Positions 16,286 through 25,041 are shown, counted from the stretch's first letter. The stretch: DNA of 64,000 nt from Rhodococcus qingshengii (GCF_021025955.1 NZ_JAJNCL010000005.1:62001-126000); one strand, 5' to 3'. Notes: generated by a model not told the origin, from the sequence alone. Made by a program: numbers and translations.

Positions 16286-17149
16286 TCAGGCCCCGACGAA
16301 CCGGATGTGCTGACCCGGGCGGGCTTGGCCGAGCCGATCGATATCTGCGTCCGCGACCACTCCGACCACCGGATACCCGCCGGTGATGGGGTGATCGGCG
16401 AGGAACACGACAGGTTGACCGCTGGGTGGGACCTGGATCGATCCGAGCGCTACGCCTTCGGTGGGCAATTCGGTGTCATCGGTTCGTCGAAGCAGTTCGT
16501 CGTCGCCGACACGATCGAGGCGTGCACCGATGCGGTCCGAGTCGGTCGAAACCGCCCATCGGCCCTGGACGAGTATTTCGGGATTGGTGAATCGATCTGC
16601 ACGAGGACCGAATACGACTCGAATGTCGAGAGTCTCGTTTGTCATCGGCGGCACCGGTGCGAGGTCGACGGGTGAGAACGCGGTCGGCGAAGGCCCGATC
16701 GGGAGGAAAACACCAGGCTCGAGAGGCGCCGGACCGATCCCGGACATCGTGTCGGTGCTGCGCGATCCGAGGATCTCGGGAACCACAATGCCGCCTCGGA
16801 CGGTCAGATACGTCCGCAGTCCACTCGGTGCGTAGTCCAGGCGGACGGTCTGACCAGGCCGCACAGAGATCACGCTCGAATGCCCGACCGGAATGCCGTC
16901 GTGGTAGGCCTGTGCCGGCGCTCCGGTGAACGCGATCGTTGTCGGTTGCTGCGCCCGAAGACTCAGCCCACCCAGGAGGATTTCGACGCCTGCGGCGCCC
17001 TCGTTGTTACCGACGAGCCGATTGCCAAGCCTGAGAGATCGCCTGTCTGCCGCACCGGAAACTCCGACGCCCGAGCGAAGGTGCCCGATCCGTCCAAGGT
17101 CCTGGATCAGGCTCAGCGGTCCGGTTTCGAGTATCTCCAGGCCGTTCAT
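16286..17149 (-). CDS. pxpC: 5-oxoprolinase subunit C (KipA family)
   Basis: Starting at ATG 17149 the protein is 287 residues. Family pattern: LSLIQDLGRIGHLRSGVGVSG near the N terminus, TVRGGI, SRSTDTMSGIGPAPL, and the ending HPITGGYPVVGVV. With PxpB (and PxpA) it forms the ATP-dependent 5-oxoprolinase that converts pyroglutamate to glutamate; older names are KipA and allophanate hydrolase subunit 2. The gene overlaps pxpB by 4 bp. No pxpA/LamB gene is in this window. The frame stays open further upstream inside pxpB, but that is antisense-like noise. Confidence 0.9.
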   Translation of the reverse strand: MNGLEILETGPLSLIQDLGRIGHLRSGVGVSGAADRRSLRLGNRLVGNNEGAAGVEILLGGLSLRAQQPTTIAFTGAPAQAYHDGIPVGHSSVISVRPGQTVRLDYAPSGLRTYLTVRGGIVVPEILGSRSTDTMSGIGPAPLEPGVFLPIGPSPTAFSPVDLAPVPPMTNETLDIRVVFGPRADRFTNPEILVQGRWAVSTDSDRIGARLDRVGDDELLRRTDDTELPTEGVALGSIQVPPSGQPVVFLADHPITGGYPVVGVVADADIDRLGQARPGQHIRFVGA

Positions 17150-17778
17150 CCTTGTTCCTCGTTCACGAAGCGCACGCGTCTTCCGGGCTGAACGGTGGCC
17201 GGTGGTGTGGCGTTCAGGTCCCACATCACGGCGTCGGTGCGGCCGATGATCTGCCAGCCACCCGGCGATGCCCGCGGGTAGACCGCGCTGTATCCAGCGG
17301 CCAGGGCGACGGAACCGGCAGGCACTGTGGTTCGTGATTGAGTTCGACGCGGTACGTCGAGCCGAGTGTCGCCTGAAGTCAGGTAGGCGAAGCCGGGTGC
17401 GAATCCGATGAAGGCGCAACGCCACATCGCGCCGGTATGAGCCGCAACCACCTCTGCTCGGGTCATTCCGAGGGACCGTGCGACGTCGTCGAGGTCGGGC
17501 CCGTTGTACCTGACGGAGATGGTGAGTGTCTCTGTCTCGGAATGCTCGTCTGCGGTCGCGGCGGACTTGGACTGCTCCAGATCGTTCAAGCACTGCCGGA
17601 CGTACGTGAGATCTGCCGCCGGGGTGCACGTGACCAAGACCGTGCGGGCTGCGGGGAGGAAATCTTCGACCCCGACCGGGGTGCTTCGCGTCAGCGCTTC
17701 GGTGAACGTGAGCACGTCGGCTTCGGAATCGAGGTCCACGAGAAAGGCGCGTTCTCCCGCGGGAAGTATGCCAGTCAC
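17146..17778 (-). CDS. pxpB: 5-oxoprolinase subunit B (KipI family)
   Basis: The 210-residue protein shows IGFAPGFAYLTSGD, VPRRTQSRTTVPAGSVALA and YPRASPGGWQIIGRT, the KipI/PxpB signature in the second half. It pairs with PxpC for pyroglutamate hydrolysis. Its start overlaps the marR stop (17775-17778) and its stop overlaps the pxpC start, giving a tightly coupled marR-pxpB-pxpC operon. In Bacillus KipI also inhibits a sensor kinase, but nothing here suggests that. Confidence 0.92.
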   Translation of the reverse strand: MTGILPAGERAFLVDLDSEADVLTFTEALTRSTPVGVEDFLPAARTVLVTCTPAADLTYVRQCLNDLEQSKSAATADEHSETETLTISVRYNGPDLDDVARSLGMTRAEVVAAHTGAMWRCAFIGFAPGFAYLTSGDTRLDVPRRTQSRTTVPAGSVALAAGYSAVYPRASPGGWQIIGRTDAVMWDLNATPPATVQPGRRVRFVNEEQG

Positions 17779-18254
17779 AGGGAGGGCTCCCTATCGATGC
17801 GAGCCCGCTCCACGTCCGCTCGCATCGCCATGATGAAACTCGCGATGGTGGCTCGCTCGGCGGCCGTGCAATTGCCGATGGTGCTCACTGCCCGTGAAAT
17901 GAGTGGGCCGAAGAAGCCCTCGCCGAGTGTGACCGCCGCTGGTGTGACCTGCAAGATCACTCGCCGGCGGTCCGCCGAGTCCCGCTCCCGAGCTACGTGG
18001 CCCGCCTTGACCATCCGGTCGACGAGCGCGGTCACCGACGCCGAGTTGATGCCGAGCTGTGCGCCGAGCCAGCCTGGCGTCGCCGGCGTGTCCGAGCGCT
18101 TGGCATCGAGTAGGCAGATCAGCGCGCGCACGTCGGTGGAGTGCATCGTGTGTTTGGTCGCAAATTCGGAAACCGCCACGTTCAAGTCGACGGTCAGCGC
18201 GCGAAGCGAGTGGACGATCGCCATCGCTTCGTCTTCTGTATCGCCGACGCTCAT
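17775..18254 (-). CDS. MarR family transcriptional regulator
   Basis: The 159-residue protein has a winged-helix DNA-binding domain: LGINSASVTALVDRMVKAGHV recognition segment and the wing RERDSADRRRV with its Asp/Arg pair. It is the first gene of the marR-pxpB-pxpC operon and divergent from an alpha/beta hydrolase. The 74-bp gap contains a 15-bp palindrome and an extra half-site, which it most likely binds to control both directions. The ligand is unknown; pyroglutamate or a hydrolase substrate would make sense. Confidence 0.9.
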   Translation of the reverse strand: MSVGDTEDEAMAIVHSLRALTVDLNVAVSEFATKHTMHSTDVRALICLLDAKRSDTPATPGWLGAQLGINSASVTALVDRMVKAGHVARERDSADRRRVILQVTPAAVTLGEGFFGPLISRAVSTIGNCTAAERATIASFIMAMRADVERARIDREPSL

Positions 18255-18280
18255 GGATATCTCCCAGCCCTGGTGTGTTG

Positions 18281-18313
18281 TCTCTCGATTGTCTACTATC
18301 TCGATAATCGAGA
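18281..18313. promoter_or_regulatory. Probable MarR operator (dyad plus half-site)
   Basis: TCTCGAT-A-ATCGAGA at 18299-18313 is a perfect 15-bp palindrome. Upstream, TCTCTCGATT (18281-18290) pairs with AATCGAGAGA as a second inverted repeat. Both lie between the divergent marR and hydrolase starts, the hydrolase ATG being 15 bp away. Confidence 0.7.
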
Positions 18314-18328
18314 GAAAATGGGGTGGGG

Positions 18329-19162
18329 ATGGACTTCAATCGTGCATACGACGCCGTGCTGACCAAATGGCCGCAGAAACCGCTGGGTGTGGATCTCGCA
18401 GGCCGGTTCGGCAGCACACATGTGAATGTCTGTGGACCCGAAGACGGGAAGCCATTGATCCTTCTGTCCGGGGGAGGTGCCACCTCGACGGTGTGGTTCG
18501 GCAATGTTGGGGCGCTGTCGAAATCCCGGCGTGTTTTTGCCGTCGACACCCTGGGCGATGCCGGACTCAGCATTCGGAATGGTGATCGGATGAAGTCCGT
18601 CGACGATCTTATCGAGTGGATGGACTCGATAGTCGAATACACCGGCACCGATACCGTCGATGTGATCGGACATTCCTACGGCGCGATGATTGCGTTGGCG
18701 TTTGCGCTGCATCGACCGAATCGTGTCGGGAAACTTGTTCTGCTCGATCCCAATTCGAGTTTCTCCGGCATGAAGGCGGGCTACCTTCTGCGTGCGCTTC
18801 CGTTGCTGATCAAGCCGTCGCGAGCACGCCGACGGCGACTGTTGGAGTGGGAGACAGGCGAGTTGAGCATCGACTCCGACTGGCTCTCACTTGCGGAATT
18901 GGGCACTTCGGATCTACCACGACCCAATCTGGTAGTGCCTCGACGTCCTTCGGAGCAGGACTCGAGCGCTCTGGATGTCGAGTTGTTGGTGGTCCTCGCG
19001 CGGGGAGGGCGGGTGCATGATGCGGCAACAGTGGCCAAGGTAGTACGTGAGCGTGTTCCCGCAGCACGCGTCGAGGTTTTGGAAGATGCTTCACACCACA
19101 GCATTCCGATGGTTCCCGCCGATGAACTGAACCGGGTGCTCGTCGATTTCTTGGAGAGCTGA
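18329..19162 (+). CDS. Alpha/beta hydrolase
   Basis: The product is 277 residues from ATG 18329 (GTG 18323 is possible). The nucleophile elbow is GHSYGAM with Ser116. The oxyanion region LLSGGGATS is near residue 50, and the catalytic His lies in EDASHHSIPM near the C terminus. It has the size of a cytoplasmic esterase, C-C hydrolase or peptidase; specificity is not readable. It is divergent from marR-pxpBC across a shared operator, so it may hydrolyse a compound related to the pyroglutamate pathway (for example an amide or ester), which is inference. Confidence 0.88.
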   Translation: MDFNRAYDAVLTKWPQKPLGVDLAGRFGSTHVNVCGPEDGKPLILLSGGGATSTVWFGNVGALSKSRRVFAVDTLGDAGLSIRNGDRMKSVDDLIEWMDSIVEYTGTDTVDVIGHSYGAMIALAFALHRPNRVGKLVLLDPNSSFSGMKAGYLLRALPLLIKPSRARRRRLLEWETGELSIDSDWLSLAELGTSDLPRPNLVVPRRPSEQDSSALDVELLVVLARGGRVHDAATVAKVVRERVPAARVEVLEDASHHSIPMVPADELNRVLVDFLES

Positions 19163-19173
19163 GGGGCGGTGGT

Positions 19174-19617
19174 TCAGGGCGCGACGACGCACCCCGGACC
19201 GATCGGGGTGGCCGGATTGACGTTGACCGTTGCGACCGGCCCGCCCGCGGATGTCTGATAGGCCATCAGGGAGTGCTCACCGGGCGCCGTCGGAGTCCAC
19301 AGTGTGACGGCGTGGCCGAGTACGACCGGCAAGGTGAAGTAGGGATTGACGGTGTCCCAGATCAATTCCTGCGGGAACATGGTCGACGCCCGGTTCATGT
19401 CGACAATCGAGACGTTCGGCTCGTTCAACGCTTCTGTCCTGGCAACCACCAGATACGTGCAGCCCGCTCCGTACGGCGTCGTCGGCCCGCTGCTGAGACC
19501 CGGAAGGATCGTGACGTCGACTACGTCCGCAGAAGCAGACGTCGCGGAACAGATGGCTGCGCTCGCGCAGAGGGCGGCGGCGATCACGGTAGTGCGAGCG
19601 ATTCCTGAAAGTGTCAT
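19174..19617 (-). CDS. Small secreted protein, function unknown
   Basis: The 147-residue precursor begins with a classical Sec signal peptide: basic start, hydrophobic core VIAAALCASAAICSA, and an Ala-Ser-Ala cleavage site near residue 30. The mature part is about 117 residues, beta-rich, with two Cys (one in GAGCTYLVV, one near the end in GPGCVVAP) that could form a disulfide. PTAPGEHSLMAYQTSAGG looks like an Ig-like strand pattern. It resembles small exported proteins common in Nocardiaceae and Mycobacteriaceae. It is convergent with the hydrolase, 11 bp apart. Confidence 0.75.
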   Translation of the reverse strand: MTLSGIARTTVIAAALCASAAICSATSASADVVDVTILPGLSSGPTTPYGAGCTYLVVARTEALNEPNVSIVDMNRASTMFPQELIWDTVNPYFTLPVVLGHAVTLWTPTAPGEHSLMAYQTSAGGPVATVNVNPATPIGPGCVVAP

Positions 19618-19666
19618 ACCAGCAGGTCGGTTTCATCCTGCGGAGCGTTACAGGCAGACTGCTCGG

Positions 19667-19945
19667 ATGCGCGCACTTCATGTTCTTCTGGCCGGCTGCG
19701 GTTTTCTGCTGGGGTTTCTGATTATTGTTGTCTCCGGCCTGATCGAGTGGGCGTCCTTCGCATCCCGAACCGATTTCGCCTTTGTCGGTGACTCCGCCGT
19801 GTCGGTTGGTATTTCCAACGAGGCGATCTACACCGCCGTCACTGCTCCACTGGTGGGTGCGCTGTTGGGCTGGGTGTCAGCTGTCATCGCGACGAGGTTC
19901 GGGTGGAGTCTCACTCGTGGGGGTGCCACGCCAGCAAGCGAGTGA
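19667..19945 (+). CDS. Small membrane protein, function unknown
   Basis: From ATG 19667 the protein is 92 residues; the longer open frame to 19346 is antisense to the secreted-protein gene and is not used. Two strong membrane segments are visible: LLAGCGFLLGFLIIVVSGLI (about 7-26) and TAVTAPLVGALLGWVSAVIA (about 57-76). A hydrophilic loop separates them. The gene is divergent from the secreted-protein gene, 49 bp apart, and is followed by a terminator. No family is recognised. Confidence 0.65.
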   Translation: MRALHVLLAGCGFLLGFLIIVVSGLIEWASFASRTDFAFVGDSAVSVGISNEAIYTAVTAPLVGALLGWVSAVIATRFGWSLTRGGATPASE

Positions 19946-19984
19946 CCAGGCAGCGGACCCACTTGCTGGCCGGTGGGTGAGAAA

Positions 19985-20018
19985 GAAGGCCCCGACCTCC
20001 ATCGAGGTCAGGGCCTTC
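19985..20018. terminator. Bidirectional hairpin terminator
   Basis: A 15-bp stem (GAAGGCCCCGACCTC with GAGGTCAGGGCCTTC, one mismatch) around CATC is followed by CCTTTG. It lies between the small membrane gene (+) and the aldehyde dehydrogenase (-), so it can serve both. Confidence 0.8.
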
Positions 20019-20024
20019 CTTTGT

Positions 20025-20054
20025 GTCGAGCTACTTCTGCGTCGAGCTACTTCT
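20025..20054. repeat. 14-bp direct repeat at the ALDH 3' end
   Basis: GTCGAGCTACTTCT occurs at 20025-20038 and 20041-20054. The second copy includes the dehydrogenase stop codon. It is probably a small local duplication next to the terminator. Confidence 0.6.
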
Positions 20055-21423
20055 TGGAGACACGGATCAGCTTCTTGTTGACGAACTCGTCCATTCCCCA
20101 CGGGCCGAGTTCGCGGCCAACTCCGGAGCGCTTGACTCCGCCGAAGGGCAGGCCAGGCAACGTCGTACCGTGCTCGTTGACAAACGCCATCCCCACGTCG
20201 AGATCGGCAGCGACCGACCGCGCGGAATCAAGATCGCTGCTCCAGACGGATCCGCTGAGTCCGTAGACCGACGAATTGGCAAGTTCCACAGCCTCGGTGG
20301 CCGACTTGACCTTGTAGACGACGCCGGCAGGTCCGAACAGTTCTTCGCTGTACGCCCGCATGTCCGGTGTCACGTCTGCGAGCAATGTCGGTTGAACGTA
20401 GGCGCCCGGGCCGTCGATCTTCTTTCCACCGGTCAGCAGCGTTGCTCCCTTGGACACAGCGTCGTCGATCTGCTCGATCAGAGTGTCTGCCGCGCTCTGC
20501 GAAGAGAGCGGACCCAAGACGGTGGATTCGTCCAACGGGTCACCGGCAGAAACGGATTCGAAGGACGTCGCCAATTTGCGGGTGAAGTCGTCGTAGAAAT
20601 CTTCGGTGACGATGAAACGCTTGGCCGCGTTGCAGGCCTGGCCGGCATTGGACAGACGTGCCTTGGTTGCGGACTTGACGGTGGCATCCATGTCGTCGGA
20701 ATCGAGGACGATGAACACGTCCGATCCGCCGAGTTCGAGGACGACCTTCTTGAGATTGCGTCCCGCAGTTTCGGCGACGCTTGTGCCTGCGCGTTCGCTG
20801 CCAGTCAGTGACACGCCTTGAACTCGTGGATCGGCGATCATGTCCGCGATCTGCTCGTTGGTCGCGAAGACGTTGACGTAGGCGTCGTCCGGCAATCCGG
20901 CTTGTCGCAAAATTTCTTCCATCAGCAGGGCCGACTGCGGACAGTTGGACGCGTGCTTGAGAATAATCGTGTTGCCCAGCATGAGATTCGGTGCCGCGAA
21001 GCGGGCGACCTGGTAGTACGGGAAGTTCCACGGCATGACACCGATCAGGGCGCCGATCGGTCGCCGGTACACAACCGACTCCTCGGCCCCGGGAACGTCG
21101 AGCCGTTCTTCCTCGAGCAACGCCGGACCGTGGTCTGCGTACCACTGATAGATCGCGGCCGAGAGTTGTACTTCGCCCTTGGCCTCGCGGACCGGCTTAC
21201 CCATCTCCAACGAGATCATTCGGGCCAGTTCGTCTGCTCGCTCTGTGTACAGTTCGGCGGTCTTGCTCAGGACGGCCGCACGTTGCTGTGGCGCACTGTT
21301 GCGCCAGGTCAAGTAGCCGCGATGCGTGTTCGCAAGTGCGGCTTCAACTCCGGCGTCATCCAAAGTATCGAATTCCCTGACGGTTTCACCTGTCGCGGGA
21401 TTGACTGTTTTGTAATTAGCCAT
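20047..21423 (-). CDS. Succinate-semialdehyde dehydrogenase (NAD(P)+)
   Basis: From ATG 21423 the protein is 458 residues, the length of the short GabD/SSADH group; the frame extends upstream to 21489 without support. The N terminus YKTVNPATGETVREF is typical. The Glu base is in VVLELGGSD, and the catalytic Cys264 is in GQACNAAKRF. It oxidises succinate semialdehyde (4-aminobutyrate or related catabolism) to succinate; other short aldehydes are possible. It lies 99 bp downstream of the DUF3533-like gene on the same strand. Confidence 0.9.
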   Translation of the reverse strand: MANYKTVNPATGETVREFDTLDDAGVEAALANTHRGYLTWRNSAPQQRAAVLSKTAELYTERADELARMISLEMGKPVREAKGEVQLSAAIYQWYADHGPALLEEERLDVPGAEESVVYRRPIGALIGVMPWNFPYYQVARFAAPNLMLGNTIILKHASNCPQSALLMEEILRQAGLPDDAYVNVFATNEQIADMIADPRVQGVSLTGSERAGTSVAETAGRNLKKVVLELGGSDVFIVLDSDDMDATVKSATKARLSNAGQACNAAKRFIVTEDFYDDFTRKLATSFESVSAGDPLDESTVLGPLSSQSAADTLIEQIDDAVSKGATLLTGGKKIDGPGAYVQPTLLADVTPDMRAYSEELFGPAGVVYKVKSATEAVELANSSVYGLSGSVWSSDLDSARSVAADLDVGMAFVNEHGTTLPGLPFGGVKRSGVGRELGPWGMDEFVNKKLIRVSKK

Positions 21424-21522
21424 AGTTGTACAACGTGCGGAGGGGGCTCGAAGATTCCCGAAACGCGCAATCGAAATGAATCGGCTCAACAGGTTTCGAA
21501 CAAATCCTCGCTGGGTACCATC

Positions 21523-22836
21523 TCACGCCACCTTGGGGCGATGAGTACGCTCGTAGCCTTTACGGTCGTAGAAACGGGTGGTCACGATGCCGAGTACGAC
21601 GCCGATCAGGAGACCCACCAACGTCATCCAGATGGCATGCAGCAGGCCGGCCTCACCGCGCGCACCGAAGAACAGGATCGACCGTGTGCCCATGTAAATC
21701 TGGTGCATCGGCTCGAACTGGGCCAGCCAGGCATACAACCTGGGGCTGGCTTCGAGGGGGATGGTGCCGCCGGACGAGGGCAGCGCGAGAATGACGAAGA
21801 CGAACAGGTTGATCAACATGCCCAACGAGCCGAACGCGGCCATCACCGACATTGCCGTGATGCCGACCGCTGTGATGACCAACGCCCCGTACTCCCACAA
21901 TGCAAGCCCGTGGGTGACCGGCATACCTAGGGCGCGACTGATCCACTGGAACACTGCGGAGACTATGCCGGACAGCACGATCATGAACGCCCATTTCACG
22001 AGCAGCGTCCGAAATCTGTTGATACCCACCACATCGTTCTGAACGAAGAGCGGACCGAATTCCGTGGGCGCATAACCGAGCATGCCGTCCACCAAGGAAT
22101 TGACGACGGTTGCTCCGGTGAACCCGGCAAGGACCAACAGCAGCGCGAAATAGAATGCAACCAAACCGAATCCGGTGCCGTCGGGAAGCGGATCGTGAGC
22201 CACGGTGAGTACGTTCACCGGATTCTCGAGCAGCAGACGGCTCGCGCCGGAGATCTGGGTTCCAGTGCCTCCCGCTTCCAACTCCGCGGTGACAAGTGTG
22301 GTGAGCTGCTCGCCCATGTTCTTGTTGACCGACGCGAGGGCTGTAGTACCGATCGACTGGACCAGAGATGCGGAGACGGAACCTGCTCGAGGATTGGTGT
22401 AGATCGTGATGATCGGTTGTTCTACATCACCGGCGACGACGCTCGTCTCCGCCAGGATGATCGTCCTTTTCGTGAAATCACTGGGAATCACGATCGCCCC
22501 GTACAGCGTGCCGGAGTTCAGCCGTGATTGTGCTTCGGCGATACCGATCTGCTGCAGGTCGATCTTCTGGTGGTCGATTCCGCTTTCGAGGCCGGCGACT
22601 ATGTCGTTTCCGAAATTCTTGCGATCGGTGGGATCACCGCCCGGGAGGGTGTCGCCTTCGTCTTGGTTGACCAACGCGATCGGGAACTGGTCCAGATGTT
22701 TCTTGGGGTCGAGTATCCCACCCATGTACAGCGCTGCCAGCGCGGACATCAAGAGGGTGACCACTATCAATGGTGTCAGCCAGAATCGTGGTGTGTGCAT
22801 GACGGTGCGGGCAGACGGCTCCGTGTTCGTGCTCAT
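21523..22836 (-). CDS. DUF3533 / YhgE-Pip-like membrane protein
   Basis: The start ATG 22836 gives 437 residues; the open frame continues to 24228 but that part is antisense to the DUF4178 operon. TM1 is near residues 20-40. It is followed by a large extracytoplasmic domain (about 45-215, including VNQDEGDTLPGGDP) and five to six C-terminal helices, the layout of ABC-2-permease-related DUF3533/YhgE proteins. No ATPase gene is adjacent. Family members are linked to envelope export or phage infection, but the role here is unknown. Confidence 0.8.
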   Translation of the reverse strand: MSTNTEPSARTVMHTPRFWLTPLIVVTLLMSALAALYMGGILDPKKHLDQFPIALVNQDEGDTLPGGDPTDRKNFGNDIVAGLESGIDHQKIDLQQIGIAEAQSRLNSGTLYGAIVIPSDFTKRTIILAETSVVAGDVEQPIITIYTNPRAGSVSASLVQSIGTTALASVNKNMGEQLTTLVTAELEAGGTGTQISGASRLLLENPVNVLTVAHDPLPDGTGFGLVAFYFALLLVLAGFTGATVVNSLVDGMLGYAPTEFGPLFVQNDVVGINRFRTLLVKWAFMIVLSGIVSAVFQWISRALGMPVTHGLALWEYGALVITAVGITAMSVMAAFGSLGMLINLFVFVILALPSSGGTIPLEASPRLYAWLAQFEPMHQIYMGTRSILFFGARGEAGLLHAIWMTLVGLLIGVVLGIVTTRFYDRKGYERTHRPKVA

Positions 22837-23007
22837 CGTCAGTCGACCGGCTTTCTTTCGCGCGGAGTTCCTCGGGCTGAGCGTAAACGCAAAGGTGCGC
22901 CGGGGCAGTCTTTCGATCTGCCCGCGGCGCTGGAGACCCGTCGGGTCGGCGACAGGCCAGATTGCCGGCAGTCTCATCCGAAAAGGCTGAGAACGGATCG
23001 GTAGGGT

Positions 23008-23640
23008 ATGGCCCGCGGCAACCCTGCCGAGACGATTTCGGAGAAACCGTTGACCAACGTGCTGATAGTTGTCCTGATACTCGTGGTGATCGCTGCCGTC
23101 GCGTTCGTGGTCCTGCGTGGACGCCAGGGCAAGCCGAATGCCCGCGTCGACCCGCTCGCCGACTATCCAGAGGTGTACGACCCTCACAAGATCGGGGTCG
23201 GCGACATCATCACGTACGCGGGTATCGACCACGTTGTTCGAGGGACCATCACGCTCGACGAAGAGGGGTACATCTGGCGTGAGCACCTTCTCGACGGGTC
23301 GACCGGTCGCCGCTGGCTGACGGTCGAGGACGACGAGGGCGAACTGGAGATGACTCTCTGGATGCGTCGAGAAGGAACCAACCTGGTCCCGAACGGCGAT
23401 GTCATTCTCGACGACAAGGTTCACCGCAAGATCGAAAGTGGAACGGCGAAGTTCACTGCCGAGGGTACGACGGGTACGGCCCCTGCCGGTTCGATGGAAT
23501 ACGCGGACTACGCAACCGCCGACAAGACCGGCCTGATCGCATTCGAGAAGTGGGCGCGCGGACAGTCGTGGGAGGTTTCCACGGGACGAGCGGTCACGCG
23601 TAGCGAACTCACCGTCATCCACTCGGGCCCACCGGAATGA
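23008..23640 (+). CDS. DUF4178 domain membrane-anchored protein
   Basis: The product is 210 residues from ATG 23008. TTG 23050 (196 residues) is preceded by GGAG at good spacing and may be the true start. One N-terminal membrane helix (LIVVLILVVIAAVAFVVL) is followed by a soluble DUF4178 domain: VGDIITYAGIDHVVRGTI, then EEGYIWREHLL and WLTVEDDEGE. It is the first gene of a five-gene operon with DUF2617, DUF4247, DUF350 and an aminopropyltransferase homologue. The biochemical role of DUF4178 is unknown. TAGGGT at 23002-23007 may be a -10 element if TTG 23050 is used. Confidence 0.85.
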   Translation: MARGNPAETISEKPLTNVLIVVLILVVIAAVAFVVLRGRQGKPNARVDPLADYPEVYDPHKIGVGDIITYAGIDHVVRGTITLDEEGYIWREHLLDGSTGRRWLTVEDDEGELEMTLWMRREGTNLVPNGDVILDDKVHRKIESGTAKFTAEGTTGTAPAGSMEYADYATADKTGLIAFEKWARGQSWEVSTGRAVTRSELTVIHSGPPE

Positions 23641-24137
23641 GTCTGTATCTACTCGACGTGGAACCGACCGACGTGGATGCCGCTGCACTGGGGTTGGTAC
23701 TGGGAGCTCCCGCGCCGCCGACCCTCGCCGAGTTGGTGATCGAAACTGCCGGTGCGACGTTGACGCTGGGGGTCCTCGGGGCGTCGCACGTGGTGACGGC
23801 CTGGGCGTCGGAAAAGAAGCTGACCGAACAGGTTTCGTGTGATGCTCTTGCGGCCGGCGGTGAACCGTTGCCCGCAGTGGAGTCCACGGAAAACTACCGG
23901 TTCGAGTCTTCCTCAACGGTCCTGGACCGAGTCGAATTCGATTCGGAAGCTGCGTCGTTGAGAGAATCCGCCGGTCAGGACGGCTGGATCTGCGGATCGT
24001 TTCCCGGTGACGCCACGGCATTGACCGCGTTGTGTGGCGTGCGAGACCGACAGGGGTGGAGTTGGCAGAGTTGGCATTTGTACCCGGGGGAGGGGACAGG
24101 AGTGATCGTGAAGACACGCAGCAGGTGGCGACCGTGA
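23637..24137 (+). CDS. DUF2617 family protein
   Basis: This is a 166-residue soluble protein with no signal or membrane segment. It overlaps the DUF4178 stop by ATGA. It contains LGASHVVTAWASEKKLTEQV, which I associate with DUF2617, and an acidic and aromatic C-terminal half ending in a basic tail (KTRSRWRP). Its position within the DUF4178-DUF350-SpeE operon is the main clue; it may be a cytoplasmic adaptor. No catalytic motif is seen. Confidence 0.8.
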   Translation: MSLYLLDVEPTDVDAAALGLVLGAPAPPTLAELVIETAGATLTLGVLGASHVVTAWASEKKLTEQVSCDALAAGGEPLPAVESTENYRFESSSTVLDRVEFDSEAASLRESAGQDGWICGSFPGDATALTALCGVRDRQGWSWQSWHLYPGEGTGVIVKTRSRWRP

Positions 24138-24541
24138 GGGGGCGTACGTGGTTGGCTCCGGTGATGGTGGCGGCCGCAATTATGTTGTCGGCGTGCGGTG
24201 GTGGAGCCAAAGACTTCATCGCGGACAACTATTCCAAGACGTCCCAGGATGGCGACGTCGTTTTGTACTCGTCGAAAGATCCAGTGGGCACGACTGTCTC
24301 ACGGATTGTCGACGCGGACGAACCCGCGGCGCGAAGTGCTGACGGCGGCAACGAATACCTGCGCTACGACGACGACATCGTCACTGTCAGTTCAGCTTCG
24401 GGCGGTGGCAGCACCATCAAGGTAGAGGACATCGACGGCACGTATCGCAGCGGCGGATACGCGTACCTGGGGCCGGGTTTCAACCCGGGGTCCCCAGCGG
24501 GTGGAAGCAGCGGCAGCGGCGGTTCGGGTAGTGCCAAATGA
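24134..24541 (+). CDS. DUF4247 lipoprotein
   Basis: From GTG 24134 (GTGA overlap with DUF2617) the protein is 135 residues. A lipoprotein signal peptide ends in the lipobox LSAC, with GGG after the Cys, so it should be lipidated and face the cell wall side. The mature domain carries DFIADNYSKTSQDGDVVLYS and LRYDDDIVTV, the DUF4247 pattern. The C terminus is a Gly/Ser-rich linker (GGSSGSGGSGSAK). It is the exported component of the DUF4178 operon. Confidence 0.85.
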   Translation: MRGRTWLAPVMVAAAIMLSACGGGAKDFIADNYSKTSQDGDVVLYSSKDPVGTTVSRIVDADEPAARSADGGNEYLRYDDDIVTVSSASGGGSTIKVEDIDGTYRSGGYAYLGPGFNPGSPAGGSSGSGGSGSAK

Positions 24542-25041
24542 CGGTAATGCTCAATGAGAAGGAGAACGGCGTGACGAACATCTTTGCATCCACTTCCGTC
24601 GAGATCGGGACGGTGGATCCGGCATTGCTCGTCGGTGGCGTTCTCGGCACCCTCGCCTATTTCGCCGTCGGCGTAGCGGTCTTGGCCACGGGTTTCCTCG
24701 TCCTCGACCTCATGACACCCGGAAATCTCCGCCATCAGGTGTACGTCGACAAGAACCCGAACGCTGCGATTCTGTTGGCTTCCAACCATCTTGCGCTGGC
24801 GATCATCGTGGTGACGGCAATCCTGACCAGTTCGGACGGTTTTGCTCAGGGGCTCGCGGACTCCGCGGTGTATGGACTGTTCGCGATCGTGTTGCAAGCG
24901 ATCGCGCTGCGTTTGATGAACGCGTTCCTTCCCGGCAAGCTGGTTGCGCTGGTGCAGGATCCGAAGATGTGCGGCGCCGCGTGGGCTGTAGGTGTGAGCT
25001 TGCTGTCCATCGGTTTGGTGAACGCCGCAGCGCTCACCTGA
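24538..25041 (+). CDS. DUF350 (YjfL-like) integral membrane protein
   Basis: The protein is 167 residues from ATG 24538 (ATGA overlap). GTG 24571, preceded by AGAAGGAG, is the better initiation site and would give 156 residues. Four membrane segments are evident: VGGVLGTLAYFAVGVAVLAT, AAILLASNHLALAIIVVTAI, the pair around YGLFAIVLQAIALRLM, and a C-terminal AAWAVGVSLLSIGLV. DUF350 proteins occur in E. coli yjfL-type operons with PspA-like and glutathionylspermidine-synthase-like genes; here the partner is a spermidine-synthase-like protein. Confidence 0.88.
   Translation: MTVMLNEKENGVTNIFASTSVEIGTVDPALLVGGVLGTLAYFAVGVAVLATGFLVLDLMTPGNLRHQVYVDKNPNAAILLASNHLALAIIVVTAILTSSDGFAQGLADSAVYGLFAIVLQAIALRLMNAFLPGKLVALVQDPKMCGAAWAVGVSLLSIGLVNAAALT

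Noticed and set aside
22837-24228. N-terminal extension of the DUF3533-like gene to about 900 residues
   Set aside because: The added part is antisense to the DUF4178-DUF2617 genes and is low-complexity. The ATG at 22836 precedes the expected membrane anchor.
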